A stretch of DNA of 52,294 nt, from assembly GCA_009787785.1 (NCBI GenBank), contig WQSR01000012.1, forward strand, positions 4,201 through 56,494. The letters run 5' to 3'. The notes under the pieces were generated by a model. That model searched no databases. It was not told the origin of the DNA and saw only the letters and a program-made list of their open reading frames with translations. Of the stretch, positions 1 through 8,697 are shown in pieces; positions within the stretch are counted from its first letter, which is position 1; each line of letters opens with the position of its first letter. Source of the stretch: Defluviitaleaceae bacterium. Lineage in GTDB: Bacteria; Bacillota; Clostridia; Lachnospirales; WQUN01. A program made the translations under genes and the position numbers.

Positions 1-850
1 TCAGACAGGCGCAGACCTTCATATGGTCCACCCGGCGCACGGTTTCCCGGTGGGTGAGGTAGACGCCGGCGCGGCGGGGCAGTTTTTCGAAGGGGGGGCG
101 TCCGTTGGGGAAGGTGTCCTCCATGACCAGGTACTGGGCGGCTTCGGCATTGACGAAGGGAGCGGTGACGGTGCCCTTGGCGGTCTTGGTGATGTGGGTG
201 TGGGGGACGCCCTCTACGGCCAGTAGCTGGGCCACTTCCGGGGAGGGGTGGGGGGTGATTTTATCAATCATGGTCCAGGGGTAGGCTTGGGCGGATAGAT
301 AGGCGCAAAACGCCTCGGGAACGTTCCCGGCGTCAGTCCATGCCCCGGCGATGGTGGCCAGCGCGGCCTTCAAGACGTCGCCATTGGCGGCAAAATTGTC
401 CATAGTGACCAGAGCCAGGGGCGGGGCACCGGCTTCGAAGCGGGCCAGCAAAGCGGCGGTGAGGCATTCCAGTGTGGTGGCGGCCTCCTCCGGGCCGGGG
501 GAAAGGGCGGCGGGGTGTACGGCGTAGCCCTTCTCGGTGATGGTGAGGGAGATGATTTGCAACCCGGGGGCGGCGGCGACGCGGCAGAGTTTCTCCTTGT
601 CCCGGCCAAAGGCGTCGGTGATGCTGGCAATGCGGCGTTTTTCGATGCGGCCGTCGGTGTGGAGGGTGACGCCCAAAGTTTCGTTATTATAGGGCGCGAA
701 AACCGTGGGGATGAGCTCCTCGTCGAAGCATTCACAGGCCACCAGGCCGGAATCCCCAAGCCCCGCGTCCAGTAAATCCTGGGCCAGGGCGGCGATGAAG
801 ACCCGGAAAATATTCCCCGCGCCCAGGTGGAGCCATTTTGTCCCGCTCAC
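1..850 (-). CDS. uxuB: Fructuronate reductase (mannitol dehydrogenase family), 3' end cut by window edge
   Basis: The product would reduce D-fructuronate to D-mannonate with NADH in the hexuronate (glucuronate) pathway, in the cytoplasm. The frame is open from a GTG at 850 to the left edge, giving the first 283 residues. Visible family marks are an N-terminal dinucleotide-binding stretch (HLGAGNIFR), the DNFAANGDVLK segment (compare the DN-x-x-x-NG motif of the family) and DKITP (family D-R-I-T-P). The GTG overlaps the uxuA stop in a GTGA junction, so the two are translationally coupled, with uxuA promoter-proximal. Tagaturonate reductase and mannitol dehydrogenase belong to the same family, but the uxuA neighbour favours fructuronate reductase. 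The C-terminus is outside the window. Confidence 0.88.
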   Translation of the reverse strand, partial: MSGTKWLHLGAGNIFRVFIAALAQDLLDAGLGDSGLVACECFDEELIPTVFAPYNNETLGVTLHTDGRIEKRRIASITDAFGRDKEKLCRVAAAPGLQIISLTITEKGYAVHPAALSPGPEEAATTLECLTAALLARFEAGAPPLALVTMDNFAANGDVLKAALATIAGAWTDAGNVPEAFCAYLSAQAYPWTMIDKITPHPSPEVAQLLAVEGVPHTHITKTAKGTVTAPFVNAEAAQYLVMEDTFPNGRPPFEKLPRRAGVYLTHRETVRRVDHMKVCACL

Positions 851-1932
851 AGCGCGCCTCCGCGGCCAATGGCTTCCCACAGGCCCAGCAGGTAATTCGC
901 CCCCAAAGCGCGGTCATACAGGCCGTAGCCGGGGCGGCCCTTCTTCGTGGTTTCGTCCCAAATCATGCGGCCGTGGTCGGGGCGCACCCATTTGTCGAAG
1001 CCTACGTCGTGGAGGGCCTTCATGATGCCGTACATATCCAAAGAGCCGCAGGGGGAATAATGGGCGGACTCGTAGAAGTCCGTTTCGGTCTCAAATTTCA
1101 GGTTGCGCACATGGGCGAAGTGGATGCGCCCCTCCGCGCCGAACTCCCGTATGAGGGCGGGGACATCGTTGGCGCGGCTGGCACCCAAGGAGCCGGTGCA
1201 GAGGGTGAGGCCGTTGTGCTTGGAGGGGTGCAGGTCTAAGTAACGGCGCAGGTTCTCCCGGCTGATAATGAGCTTAGGCAGGCCGAAAATGGGCTGGGGC
1301 GGGTCGTCGGGGTGAACCCCCATCAGAATGCCCAGCTCCTCGGCGTGGGGGATGATGGCGTCCAGAAAATACTTCATGTTGGCGTAGAAATCGTCCTCGG
1401 TGAGGTTCGCATAAGCTTCCAGCGATGCGCGGATATGCTTCATGCGCTCCGGCTCCCAGCCCGGCATTTCGTAGGCTTCGGATTCCTCCGCATAACGGGT
1501 GGCCAGGGCCTCCGGCGAAATGGCTTCGATAAATTTCGCCTGATAGCGCATGGTGTTGCTCCCGTCGGGCAAGTCATAATACAAATGGGAGCGCGCCCAG
1601 TCCAGCACGGGCATCATATTATAGCAAATGCACTTGATGCCCACCTGGGCCAGCCGTTGCATGGTAATGATATAATTTTCGATTTTCTCCTCCCGGCCGG
1701 GTGCCCCCAGCTTGATGTCCTCGTGGATGTTCACGCTCTCGATGACCTCCACCTCCAGCCCGGCGGCGGCAATCTCGTTTTTCATGGCCATGATGCGGGT
1801 CATGGGCCACGCCTCCCCGGCGGGCATATCCAGCAAGGACGTGACCACCCCGGTCATGCCGGGAATCTGCTTGATGTGTTGCAACTGCACCGGGTCCGCC
1901 CCCGGGCCGAACCAACGGAATGTCATTTTCAT
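847..1932 (-). CDS. uxuA: Mannonate dehydratase
   Basis: Dehydrates D-mannonate to 2-keto-3-deoxy-D-gluconate, the step after UxuB in hexuronate breakdown. The 361 residues match the length of Gram-positive UxuA proteins (E. coli UxuA is somewhat longer). The protein starts MKMTFRWFGPGADPV and carries the TIM-barrel family landmarks GVHPDDPP, LTLCTGSLG, FAHVRN and RPDHGR, where the His, Cys and Asp residues are expected to bind the divalent metal. A clear GAAAGGAG site lies about 8 nt before the ATG at 1932. The stop overlaps the uxuB GTG by one GTGA junction. No dedicated transporter or GntR-type regulator is in view; they may lie left of the window. Confidence 0.95.
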   Translation of the reverse strand: MKMTFRWFGPGADPVQLQHIKQIPGMTGVVTSLLDMPAGEAWPMTRIMAMKNEIAAAGLEVEVIESVNIHEDIKLGAPGREEKIENYIITMQRLAQVGIKCICYNMMPVLDWARSHLYYDLPDGSNTMRYQAKFIEAISPEALATRYAEESEAYEMPGWEPERMKHIRASLEAYANLTEDDFYANMKYFLDAIIPHAEELGILMGVHPDDPPQPIFGLPKLIISRENLRRYLDLHPSKHNGLTLCTGSLGASRANDVPALIREFGAEGRIHFAHVRNLKFETETDFYESAHYSPCGSLDMYGIMKALHDVGFDKWVRPDHGRMIWDETTKKGRPGYGLYDRALGANYLLGLWEAIGRGGAL

Positions 1933-1970
1933 GTGAATTGCTCCTTTCGGTTATATCCTACCCATTTGCG

Positions 1971-2591
1971 TTATTTTTGCAAGATATATTCCCTTTCACC
2001 GTGCGAATTGGTGTTTGAATGGATGATTTTATTATCGCCTATCAGCGTTTTAATATCTTCATCCGTGTAATGGCGGAAGCGCAGCCCATCCTCGTATAAA
2101 CGGCTGCCGTCTTCCAATACCTCGTGCTTTTTGTTTATATCCTCCTCACCCAATGGGTCAAATGTGATAAAGAGGAGTCCGCCGGGCGTTAAAATTCTGA
2201 ACAGCTCCCCGAGGGCGGCGCGGGCATCCGCCAAAGAAACATGGTCAATGACAGCATGGGCCACAACCGCGTTAAACGATGCATCGCCATATTCAATTTC
2301 TGTTATGCCGCACACCTTGTACGCCCCATAGGCGCAACTAAATTTTTCCATCATTGTTTGTGTCAGCCGGACCGACTCATCAGAAATATCGAACCCGCTG
2401 ACGGCATAACCGTTCTTCGCCAGCATAACGCTGTATGCCCCGAACCCACAAGCCGCGTCACATACCGATTCAACCTCGTATTGCGCAAATACGTCCAAAA
2501 ATTTCGGCTTCCAGGTCACGTAGCCGTTGACATATCCCATGTACTTTTCTATGTCGGGGCTAGCCCATATTCCGTTCCAATATTCCTTCAT
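1971..2591 (-). CDS. Class I SAM-dependent methyltransferase
   Basis: A 206-residue soluble protein with the Rossmann methyltransferase fold. Motif I (VCDAACGFGAYS, residues about 43-54) binds the SAM methionine and ribose; an acidic FDISDESV follows at motif II, and LTPGGLLFITFDP is the motif III/post-III strand. A GAGGAGG site sits 4 nt before the ATG at 2591. It lies 38 bases upstream of uxuA on the same strand and may be cotranscribed with it, but nothing links it to hexuronate metabolism. The substrate cannot be read from sequence; Methyltransf_11/25-type proteins of this size act on small molecules, quinones or proteins. Codons look a little less GC-biased than in flanking genes. Confidence 0.8.
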   Translation of the reverse strand: MKEYWNGIWASPDIEKYMGYVNGYVTWKPKFLDVFAQYEVESVCDAACGFGAYSVMLAKNGYAVSGFDISDESVRLTQTMMEKFSCAYGAYKVCGITEIEYGDASFNAVVAHAVIDHVSLADARAALGELFRILTPGGLLFITFDPLGEEDINKKHEVLEDGSRLYEDGLRFRHYTDEDIKTLIGDNKIIHSNTNSHGEREYILQK

Positions 2592-2653
2592 GCGTCCTCC
2601 TCATACCAGGGCGTAGGAACACGCCTTGCCCCGCCCGGTGATTATAATCCAGC

Positions 2654-3589
2654 TCATTCAATTATAGAATCTTTTTTTGTTCGACCGGGCACCTGCGCCA
2701 CCAAAATAGCGGCGAAAATCAGCACACAGCCTAAAATCTCCCGGGGGGACAGGAATTGGTTCAGCACAAACCAGGCGGTAAAGGTGGCCACCACCCCCTC
2801 GAAGCTGAAGAGCACCGCCGCCACGGTGGGGTCTGTGGTTTTTTGCGCCTTCATTTGCAATATGTAGGCCACGCCGCTGGACAAAACCCCCGTGTACAGC
2901 ACATAGGGCGCGGCGGGGAGCAAGGCGACCAAAGAGGGGGTTTCGAAAACAAAAGCCAGCACCAGGGAGATAGCAAAAACCGTATAAAACTGGACGCAGG
3001 CCAAGGCAAAAACATTATGCCTGGGGGAAAAATGGCTGATAATAATAATTTGCACGGAAAAGGCGACCGCGCAGAAAAACACCAGGACATCCCCCCGGTT
3101 CAGGTACAATCCGCCGGACAGGCTCAAAAAATACACCCCCGCCATGGCCGTGGCCACAGCGAGCCAAACGGGCAGGGCCGCCTTTTTCCCGAAGGCGACC
3201 AAGGAGATGAGGGGCACCATAATCACATACAGGGAGGTGATAAAGCTGGTATTGGCCACGGTGGTAAACATCAGGCCAAACTGCTGTAAATTGATGGCCA
3301 GACAAAGCACCGCCCCGCAAATAAAACCGGCGGTGAGGGTGCGCTTACTGATGGCGGCGGGAAGCGTACCCTTTTCAGGGGCATTTTTCTGGCGGAGCAA
3401 AAAAACCAAGGCGGGGCCCAAGGCCACCGTCCCCCCAATAAAAAACCGCGCCGCGTTGAATGTCAGCGGAGCCACATGCTCCATCCCGGCAGATTGGGCC
3501 GCGTACCCCGCTCCCCAAATCAAGGTGGCCGTGAGAATCATTAAACTACTGGCTATGGGTTTTTTGGTATGTATGGGTCTCAACGGCAT
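2654..3589 (-). CDS. EamA/DMT-family transporter
   Basis: A 311-residue integral membrane protein of the drug/metabolite transporter superfamily. About ten hydrophobic segments are visible, arranged as two EamA repeats: one begins near ILTATLIWGAGYAAQSAG, the second near RGDVLVFFCAVAFSVQIII. The second repeat has the family's GVAYILQMKAQK and AVLFSFEGVVATF stretches. It probably moves a metabolite or amino acid in exchange for protons, but the substrate cannot be inferred. The ATG at 3589 lies inside the end of acpS (10-base overlap), with no strong ribosome binding site, so translation probably depends on coupling to acpS. It is the last gene of the maf-acpS-eamA string. Confidence 0.88.
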   Translation of the reverse strand: MPLRPIHTKKPIASSLMILTATLIWGAGYAAQSAGMEHVAPLTFNAARFFIGGTVALGPALVFLLRQKNAPEKGTLPAAISKRTLTAGFICGAVLCLAINLQQFGLMFTTVANTSFITSLYVIMVPLISLVAFGKKAALPVWLAVATAMAGVYFLSLSGGLYLNRGDVLVFFCAVAFSVQIIIISHFSPRHNVFALACVQFYTVFAISLVLAFVFETPSLVALLPAAPYVLYTGVLSSGVAYILQMKAQKTTDPTVAAVLFSFEGVVATFTAWFVLNQFLSPREILGCVLIFAAILVAQVPGRTKKDSIIE

Positions 3590-3969
3590 GACCGGGCGGG
3601 CGCGATGAGTGCAAAGGCCAGGGCGTCCGTGTCCGTATGGGAAATGCTCACCTGCACCCGGTACCCCCGCCGCGCCCTTCCCGTGATTTTGCGCGCCCTT
3701 TTGTCCGCCTGGTGGTGAAGCCTTACGCGGGGCTTGCCCAGGGCGTCGTGCCAGATTTCAATATCCTGGGGCCAAAAGCCCCGGAAGCCCGTCCCCAACG
3801 CCTTGGCCACGGCCTCCTTGGCCGCGAAGAGCCCGGCGGCGGTGGCGGGATTGCTTTTCTTCAATAAATAAGCCCGCTCCCCTTCGGTGAAGACCCGCGC
3901 CATAAAATGGGGGGTCATCTCGGTGAAGCGGGCAATTTTGATTATGTCCGTACCGATGGCGCGGGTCAT
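3580..3969 (-). CDS. acpS: Holo-[acyl-carrier-protein] synthase
   Basis: Transfers the 4'-phosphopantetheine arm of CoA to a serine of acyl carrier protein. The 129-residue product starts MTRAIGTDIIKI, where the Asp is the family's Mg2+-binding residue. FAAKEAVAKALGTGFRG holds the catalytic Glu/Lys pair, and SISHTDTDALAFAL is the C-terminal signature. I chose the ATG at 3969 because it overlaps the maf stop as ATGA and gives the family's normal N-terminus; an upstream in-frame start would add 13 unrelated residues. The C-terminus overlaps the transporter start by 10 bases. Confidence 0.93.
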   Translation of the reverse strand: MTRAIGTDIIKIARFTEMTPHFMARVFTEGERAYLLKKSNPATAAGLFAAKEAVAKALGTGFRGFWPQDIEIWHDALGKPRVRLHHQADKRARKITGRARRGYRVQVSISHTDTDALAFALIAPARSCR

Positions 3970-4568
3970 CCCCACACCTGTACCCCCATATCCTCTAGCT
4001 GGACGCACAGCTTGCTGACGGGAAGGCCCATCACGGTGTAGAAATCTCCCTCCACCCGTTCGATGAGGAGGGCTCCTTTTTCCTGTATGCCGTAGGCTCC
4101 CGCCTTGTCGAAGGGCTCGCCGGTGGCGATGTAGGCGTTAATTTCCCGGGGGGTGAGGGGACGGAAATGGACATAGGCCGCGTCTACGAAGACGTTCATT
4201 TCCGGTGGCATATCGGTGCTGTCATTTACCTTGAGTATAGCCACGCCGGTATATACCGTATGCTTGCGCCCTTGCAGGGCTTGAAGCATGTCATAGGCTT
4301 GGGCGGCGTCCTTGGGCTTGCCCAGGATTCTGCCCGTGCCGTTGCGGCTTTCCGTGTACACCAGTGTATCGGCGGCGATAATAAGGGCCGGGCCGGCCAC
4401 CCGCTCCACCACGGCGTTGGCCTTACGCTTGGCCAGCGCGGCCACCTGCTCGTAGGGTTCGCCTTCAACGCTCTCGTCGGCGTCGCTTACCAGCACTTCG
4501 AAGCGTAGCCCGGCCTGGGTCAGCAAATCCTTTCTCCGGGGGGAGCCGGAAGCTAAAATAATGCGCAA
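3966..4568 (-). CDS. maf: Maf-type nucleoside triphosphate pyrophosphatase
   Basis: Hydrolyses non-canonical or surplus nucleoside triphosphates (dTTP, UTP or modified pyrimidines) to monophosphates and is linked to septum formation and house-cleaning. The 200-residue product begins MRIILASGSPRRKDLL, the SGSPRR nucleotide-binding loop. AADTLV holds the catalytic Asp region, and DKAGAYGIQ is the C-terminal family signature. It lies 3 bases after the FtsX-type permease stop and overlaps acpS, so it is expressed at the tail of the envelope operon. Which nucleotide it prefers (YhdE or YceF type) cannot be decided by eye. Confidence 0.93.
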   Translation of the reverse strand: MRIILASGSPRRKDLLTQAGLRFEVLVSDADESVEGEPYEQVAALAKRKANAVVERVAGPALIIAADTLVYTESRNGTGRILGKPKDAAQAYDMLQALQGRKHTVYTGVAILKVNDSTDMPPEMNVFVDAAYVHFRPLTPREINAYIATGEPFDKAGAYGIQEKGALLIERVEGDFYTVMGLPVSKLCVQLEDMGVQVWG

Positions 4569-4571
4569 AAT

Positions 4572-6008
4572 CTATTCACTCCTAATGGCCGCAAGGGCAC
4601 TCAGCTTCGTGGCGCGGCGGGCGGGGAAGTATCCGCTAAGCAGTCCAATCAGGCCCGCAAACAGTAAGGCAAGCCCACAGAGCCAGGGCGTCACCAGCGA
4701 GGGGTCCCCCACCTCTATGCCCATCATGGCCAGCATGGGGTCGGGCCGCATGAAGGGCACGTCAAAATTGTTTAACACAAAGGAACCGACTAGGCTCAGC
4801 ACCACGCCGAATAGCCCCCCGAAGAAGCCAATCATGGCCGACTCCAGCAAAAACAGCCGCCGTATGTCCATAATGGCCGCGCCGATTACTTTCATGATGC
4901 CGATTTCCCGGGTGCGCTCATAGACCGCCATAATCATGGTATTGGCGATGCCGATGGCGGCGATAACCAATGAAATCGCGCCGATGGCGGCCAGGAGCTG
5001 CTGTTGCTGACGCTGGCCGGCCACCAGCATGTTCAAATGCATACCCGGATAATGGGCGTCAAAGCCCATCTCCCGGATTTGTTCCGCCACCTGGGAGGTG
5101 AAGCGCATGTCCGTCACCCGCACCATGACCTCCTCGAAATTTTCCGGTGGCCGTTGCTGGATGGCGGAAAACCATATCTGCCATTCGTCCTGCACCTCGT
5201 TTTCGGTGCGGATACGCTCGTTATTCAAATATAAAAGGACTTCGATATCCATGAAAATCGTACGGTCGGAACGCCAGTCGCTGGGTTCCAGCAAGCCCAC
5301 CACCTCCACGTTGTAGGAGCGGATGGGGCGAATGCCTCCGGTCAGGGGTTGGGGCTCGTCCAGGCCCACCTGAATGAAGCGGCGGTCAAAGGACATGCGC
5401 ATGGGTGCGCGCATCACATCCACGAAGGTGGGTATCTCGGTGCCCTCGGGCACCCACATCCACATGCGGTCGCCCCGGTCGGGCCAGGTGGAGCCCAAAA
5501 GCTCGAAGCCCCGCTCGGCGTTGGCACCAAAGACCACGGCAAATTCATCCCCCGCTTGCAGTACGCGCCCTTCCGCTACGGGCAGACCCATGTATTGCAT
5601 CACCTCGGCACGGATGCCCGTAATATCCCAGGACTGCATATAATAGGGGTCGGCGCGGAAAAACAACTGCCCCCGTATGCGCGGGCTGGCCAGCTGTACG
5701 TTGGCCATGGCGTCGAAAGTATCCACCATAGCGTCGTTGAGCACCGGCGTGCCCTCGGGGAAAACCATCTGTTGCAGGTTTGGGTCCCAATCCCCTGCGT
5801 CCCAGGGCATACGCACGTCTATCATGGTCATGTCCATTTCGGCTTCTTCCATTTGGGCGCGGTGCTGTGCCTCCGTGGCAAGACCCAGGGAAATCATCAG
5901 CACAATGGCCGCCGTGCCCACCATTACACCCAAAATGGTCAGAAATGTCCGTAGCTTGCGCTTGAACATATTGCGCAGGCACATTACCAGTACGTCCCAG
6001 TTACTCAC
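4572..6008 (-). CDS. ABC transporter permease, MacB/FtsX type
   Basis: A 478-residue inner-membrane permease with the MacB layout. One transmembrane helix lies near residues 15-40 (FLTILGVMVGTAAIVLMISL), followed by a large extracytoplasmic domain of about 290 residues. A C-terminal FtsX domain has three helices (near LLAAIGAISLVIAAIGIANT, MIGFFGGLFGVVLSLVGSF and LALLFAGLIGLLSGYFPARR). The P-A-R-R-A-T-K tail is typical of the family. Start is GTG at 6008, with a GAGGGGGG tract upstream. It should work with the ATPase at 8675-9439. Such transporters move no substrate through a pore but power extraction or export at the envelope, here presumably of the protein encoded between the two subunits. 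Confidence 0.9.
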   Translation of the reverse strand: MSNWDVLVMCLRNMFKRKLRTFLTILGVMVGTAAIVLMISLGLATEAQHRAQMEEAEMDMTMIDVRMPWDAGDWDPNLQQMVFPEGTPVLNDAMVDTFDAMANVQLASPRIRGQLFFRADPYYMQSWDITGIRAEVMQYMGLPVAEGRVLQAGDEFAVVFGANAERGFELLGSTWPDRGDRMWMWVPEGTEIPTFVDVMRAPMRMSFDRRFIQVGLDEPQPLTGGIRPIRSYNVEVVGLLEPSDWRSDRTIFMDIEVLLYLNNERIRTENEVQDEWQIWFSAIQQRPPENFEEVMVRVTDMRFTSQVAEQIREMGFDAHYPGMHLNMLVAGQRQQQQLLAAIGAISLVIAAIGIANTMIMAVYERTREIGIMKVIGAAIMDIRRLFLLESAMIGFFGGLFGVVLSLVGSFVLNNFDVPFMRPDPMLAMMGIEVGDPSLVTPWLCGLALLFAGLIGLLSGYFPARRATKLSALAAIRSE

Positions 6009-6029
6009 AGCCCGTCCCCCCTCTCACAC

Positions 6030-6052
6030 ATTCGCTTTGCGAATATGTTCGC
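6030..6052. promoter_or_regulatory. Alternating short hairpins between CARDB gene and permease
   Basis: The 49-base gap holds ATTCGC-TTT-GCGAAT directly followed by a second TTCGC copy. The central GCGAA can therefore pair with either flanking TTCGC, giving two mutually exclusive stems. There is no T-run, so it does not look like a terminator. It could stabilise an mRNA end or tune the ratio of secreted protein to permease. This is a small structure and may be chance. Confidence 0.3.
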
Positions 6053-6057
6053 ATAAG

Positions 6058-8697
6058 TTACTCATCCATATCCATCATTTCCGCGGTACGCCTTTTCATT
6101 CTGATTACAAGGAGGGTAATCCCCGCGCCCAGCATAAGGCCGAAGGGGAACAGGAATATAGGCATACGCACAAAGTTCCACAAATTAATGAAAAACGGGT
6201 CGCTAAGGGGCTCGGGCTCTTCCCAGCCAAACATATCGCCGCCCATGCCCATGCCCGGGGACATGGGCCGCCCGCCGCCGGGGCTGACTACCACACTGCC
6301 GCCGCCAGGGCTAACCACCATACCGCCGCCGCCGGGGGTGATGATAACCTGCCGCGTCAGTTCAAAGCCGCCGTTTTCATAGCCGGCGTCCCCCCAAAAT
6401 TCCCCGTGGAAAAACATATCCTGCTCTTGCTGGCCATTATCGCGCCGGTGCCCGGCATAGCCGCCCAAGGGGGTGGTCAGCCAACGCCAAACCCTGCGCC
6501 AGAAGCCTGGCTCTTCTTCCTCCCAGGGGCCGCCGTGGAAGCCGGGGTCGCCGGGCCAGAAGGGGTCCTCCGGCCAGAAGGGGTCGCCGAAATAGCCGCC
6601 CTCCCAGGGGTCATCCCCAAAGCCGCTCCAGTCACCGCCGCCGCCCCAGGGGTCCATGACATAGATTTCAAAGGGGATGCGGTGCTCCACCAGCTCGAAG
6701 GCGGGGTCATCCCCGTAGATGATAATATCCCCGGTGATAAAGCCCGGTACCAGGGGCACGAACATGCCGTTGTACATGAGCCAGCGGCTGGGCCCCATAT
6801 CGCCGATGGGCAGATTCGCCTGGGTGGTGTCCAGCAGGGGGAAGTTCGGGTCCCGGTTGTGCTCCTCCACCCGCAGATGCACATTGTGCAATGTCACGCG
6901 GCCGCTGTTGATTACCTGAAAGTCCATCCGTATCGGGTCGCCTACGTTTACCACGCTGGGCATCATAAAGTCCTGCACGATGTCCAGCCGCACGAATTGC
7001 GCCACCCGGATGGCCAAGTCCACATATTCGCCCAGGGCGTTGGCCCGGAACCCCGGGGACTGATAGTCCATGGTAATGCGCATGGTGTAGGAGCGGGGCA
7101 TGGCGTCGCCCACGGTGAAGAAGGTCATGACTTTATCCACCGTGCCCCCCGGCGGGATATAGTCCACAAACAATGTATTGCTACTGCCCCCCACGGGGAT
7201 GAACACGATATCGCCCTGGGGGCCCACCCCTTGGGGGGTGAAGATAATCCGGGTGCTGTGCACCGAATGGATGGGGCTGGTGTTGCGGAAGGTAATATTC
7301 ATGGTAAATTCCTGCCCCGCCTGGGCGATGGTGGGGTTTACCGTAAAGTTTTCCACGATAAGCCAAGGGCGGTCGGTCATGTCGTAGTCGTCCCTGGCCG
7401 CGCTGGGGTTATATACATGGAGGGCGGCGAATTGGGGCACAGGCTCCGCCGACGCGCCGTTGACGTTGAAATCCACACTAAACTCGATGGTATACACCTC
7501 GGTGAAGGCCGTATCCCTGGGGGTGAAGCTGAACTCCACCCAGGTGCTGGTGCCGGGAGCCAGGGAATTAAGCACCACGGTGGTCTGGGACATGGGCGCG
7601 ATGGCCGCCGGAGGCACCGCCGTGGCGATGATGCCGGTAACGGTTACATCCCCGGCGTTGTACAGCTCCAAGGCGAAGCGGGCATTCTGTCCCGGCTCGA
7701 AGCGTCCGGTAGGGCCGGTGATGTCCCGTATAACCAAGGGGGCATCCGCGCCGTAGGGCACCACGTTGATAAAGCGGGTGAAGCGGGTATCGCGCCGCTG
7801 GCCGCCTTCGGTGGAGAAAGCCACCTCGAACTCCAGGGGCAAGGTACCCCGGGGCACTCCGCTGGCGGCCTGGAAGGTAAAGGAAAGGGTGTGGGTCTGC
7901 CCCTGGCTCAGCGTGGGGACAAGGGCTTGGTTCAAATCGCTGATTAAAACGGCGTGGTTGGCGTTGAGGCCGGGGAAGGTAACTTGCAAATTTTGTGCCG
8001 TGCCCTGGCCTGTGTTGGTGATATCCGCCGTCACGGTGAAGCTTTGCCCCGGCTCCACGGGGGCGTCCAGCCCACGGAAATTGGTGAGCTGAATATTGGG
8101 CGCGGCACCCACGCCGCCGATGTGTACCGCCAAGGTATTCTCCGTGGAGCCCGTACCCGGCGCGCCGGTGCGGAAATCATGCCGCAGTGCAATCCCCGGT
8201 GCGTTGCCCGGCTCCGCGTCCGCGCTGGCGGTAATGCGCAGGGTAAGGGTGCGTTCGTTATTTTGTGCCATGGAGGCGATGCGGGCATTGCTTATGATGT
8301 CGATGATAAAGGGCCCGGTGGAGCTTACGGAGGTCACTACCTCGGAGGCTGTGCCCACGCCGGTATTGCGTATGGTCAAAGGCACGTCACGGGTTTCCCC
8401 CGGCTCCAGGGTTACGGTCTGGGGGGAAATCAAGCGAATATTGGGGGCGAAGACTTGGGGTGCAGAAGGCGGCGGCGGGGGGGGCGGCACCACCGGGAAC
8501 AAGGAATTTAATATATCCGTCAGCCGTTCGGCTTCAGCGATATTCCCCATAGTCAGCTGGACGGATATCATGCCCAGCAGCTCTTCCCGGCTGAGGGCGT
8601 TCACCGCTACCGGCGGCACCAGCGCGAACACCAGCACCACAGTCAGTAGCATTACCAAAGCCTTTCTCACCCATTTACCCATAAACAATCGTTTCAT
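6058..8697 (-). CDS. Secreted, C-terminally anchored CARDB-repeat protein
   Basis: An 879-residue surface protein. It has a signal peptide (VMLLTVVLVFALVPPVAVNA) and a proline-run linker near residue 70. At least five CARDB/NEW3-like beta-sandwich repeats follow, each with an E-P-G-Q/E...N-T-G core (for example TLEPGETRDVPLTIRNTGVG and PVEPGQSFTVTADITNTGQG). A Trp/Gly/Pro/acidic low-complexity stretch and SPGGG repeats come next. A C-terminal membrane helix (IFLFPFGLMLGAGITLLVI) is followed by basic residues. I start at the ATG at 8697, which has GGGAGG 8 nt upstream; an ATG 27 bases earlier lacks one. It resembles the COG1361 proteins often found beside MacB-like ABC genes. It overlaps the ATPase gene by 23 bases. 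Its role, adhesin or assembly factor, is inferred. Confidence 0.85.
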   Translation of the reverse strand: MKRLFMGKWVRKALVMLLTVVLVFALVPPVAVNALSREELLGMISVQLTMGNIAEAERLTDILNSLFPVVPPPPPPPSAPQVFAPNIRLISPQTVTLEPGETRDVPLTIRNTGVGTASEVVTSVSSTGPFIIDIISNARIASMAQNNERTLTLRITASADAEPGNAPGIALRHDFRTGAPGTGSTENTLAVHIGGVGAAPNIQLTNFRGLDAPVEPGQSFTVTADITNTGQGTAQNLQVTFPGLNANHAVLISDLNQALVPTLSQGQTHTLSFTFQAASGVPRGTLPLEFEVAFSTEGGQRRDTRFTRFINVVPYGADAPLVIRDITGPTGRFEPGQNARFALELYNAGDVTVTGIIATAVPPAAIAPMSQTTVVLNSLAPGTSTWVEFSFTPRDTAFTEVYTIEFSVDFNVNGASAEPVPQFAALHVYNPSAARDDYDMTDRPWLIVENFTVNPTIAQAGQEFTMNITFRNTSPIHSVHSTRIIFTPQGVGPQGDIVFIPVGGSSNTLFVDYIPPGGTVDKVMTFFTVGDAMPRSYTMRITMDYQSPGFRANALGEYVDLAIRVAQFVRLDIVQDFMMPSVVNVGDPIRMDFQVINSGRVTLHNVHLRVEEHNRDPNFPLLDTTQANLPIGDMGPSRWLMYNGMFVPLVPGFITGDIIIYGDDPAFELVEHRIPFEIYVMDPWGGGGDWSGFGDDPWEGGYFGDPFWPEDPFWPGDPGFHGGPWEEEEPGFWRRVWRWLTTPLGGYAGHRRDNGQQEQDMFFHGEFWGDAGYENGGFELTRQVIITPGGGGMVVSPGGGSVVVSPGGGRPMSPGMGMGGDMFGWEEPEPLSDPFFINLWNFVRMPIFLFPFGLMLGAGITLLVIRMKRRTAEMMDMDE

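Noticed and set aside
5677..7947. A 756-codon plus-strand open frame
   Set aside because: It is antisense to the CARDB gene, has no family features, and consists of His/Gly/Val-rich translation typical of the reverse frame of GC-rich coding DNA.
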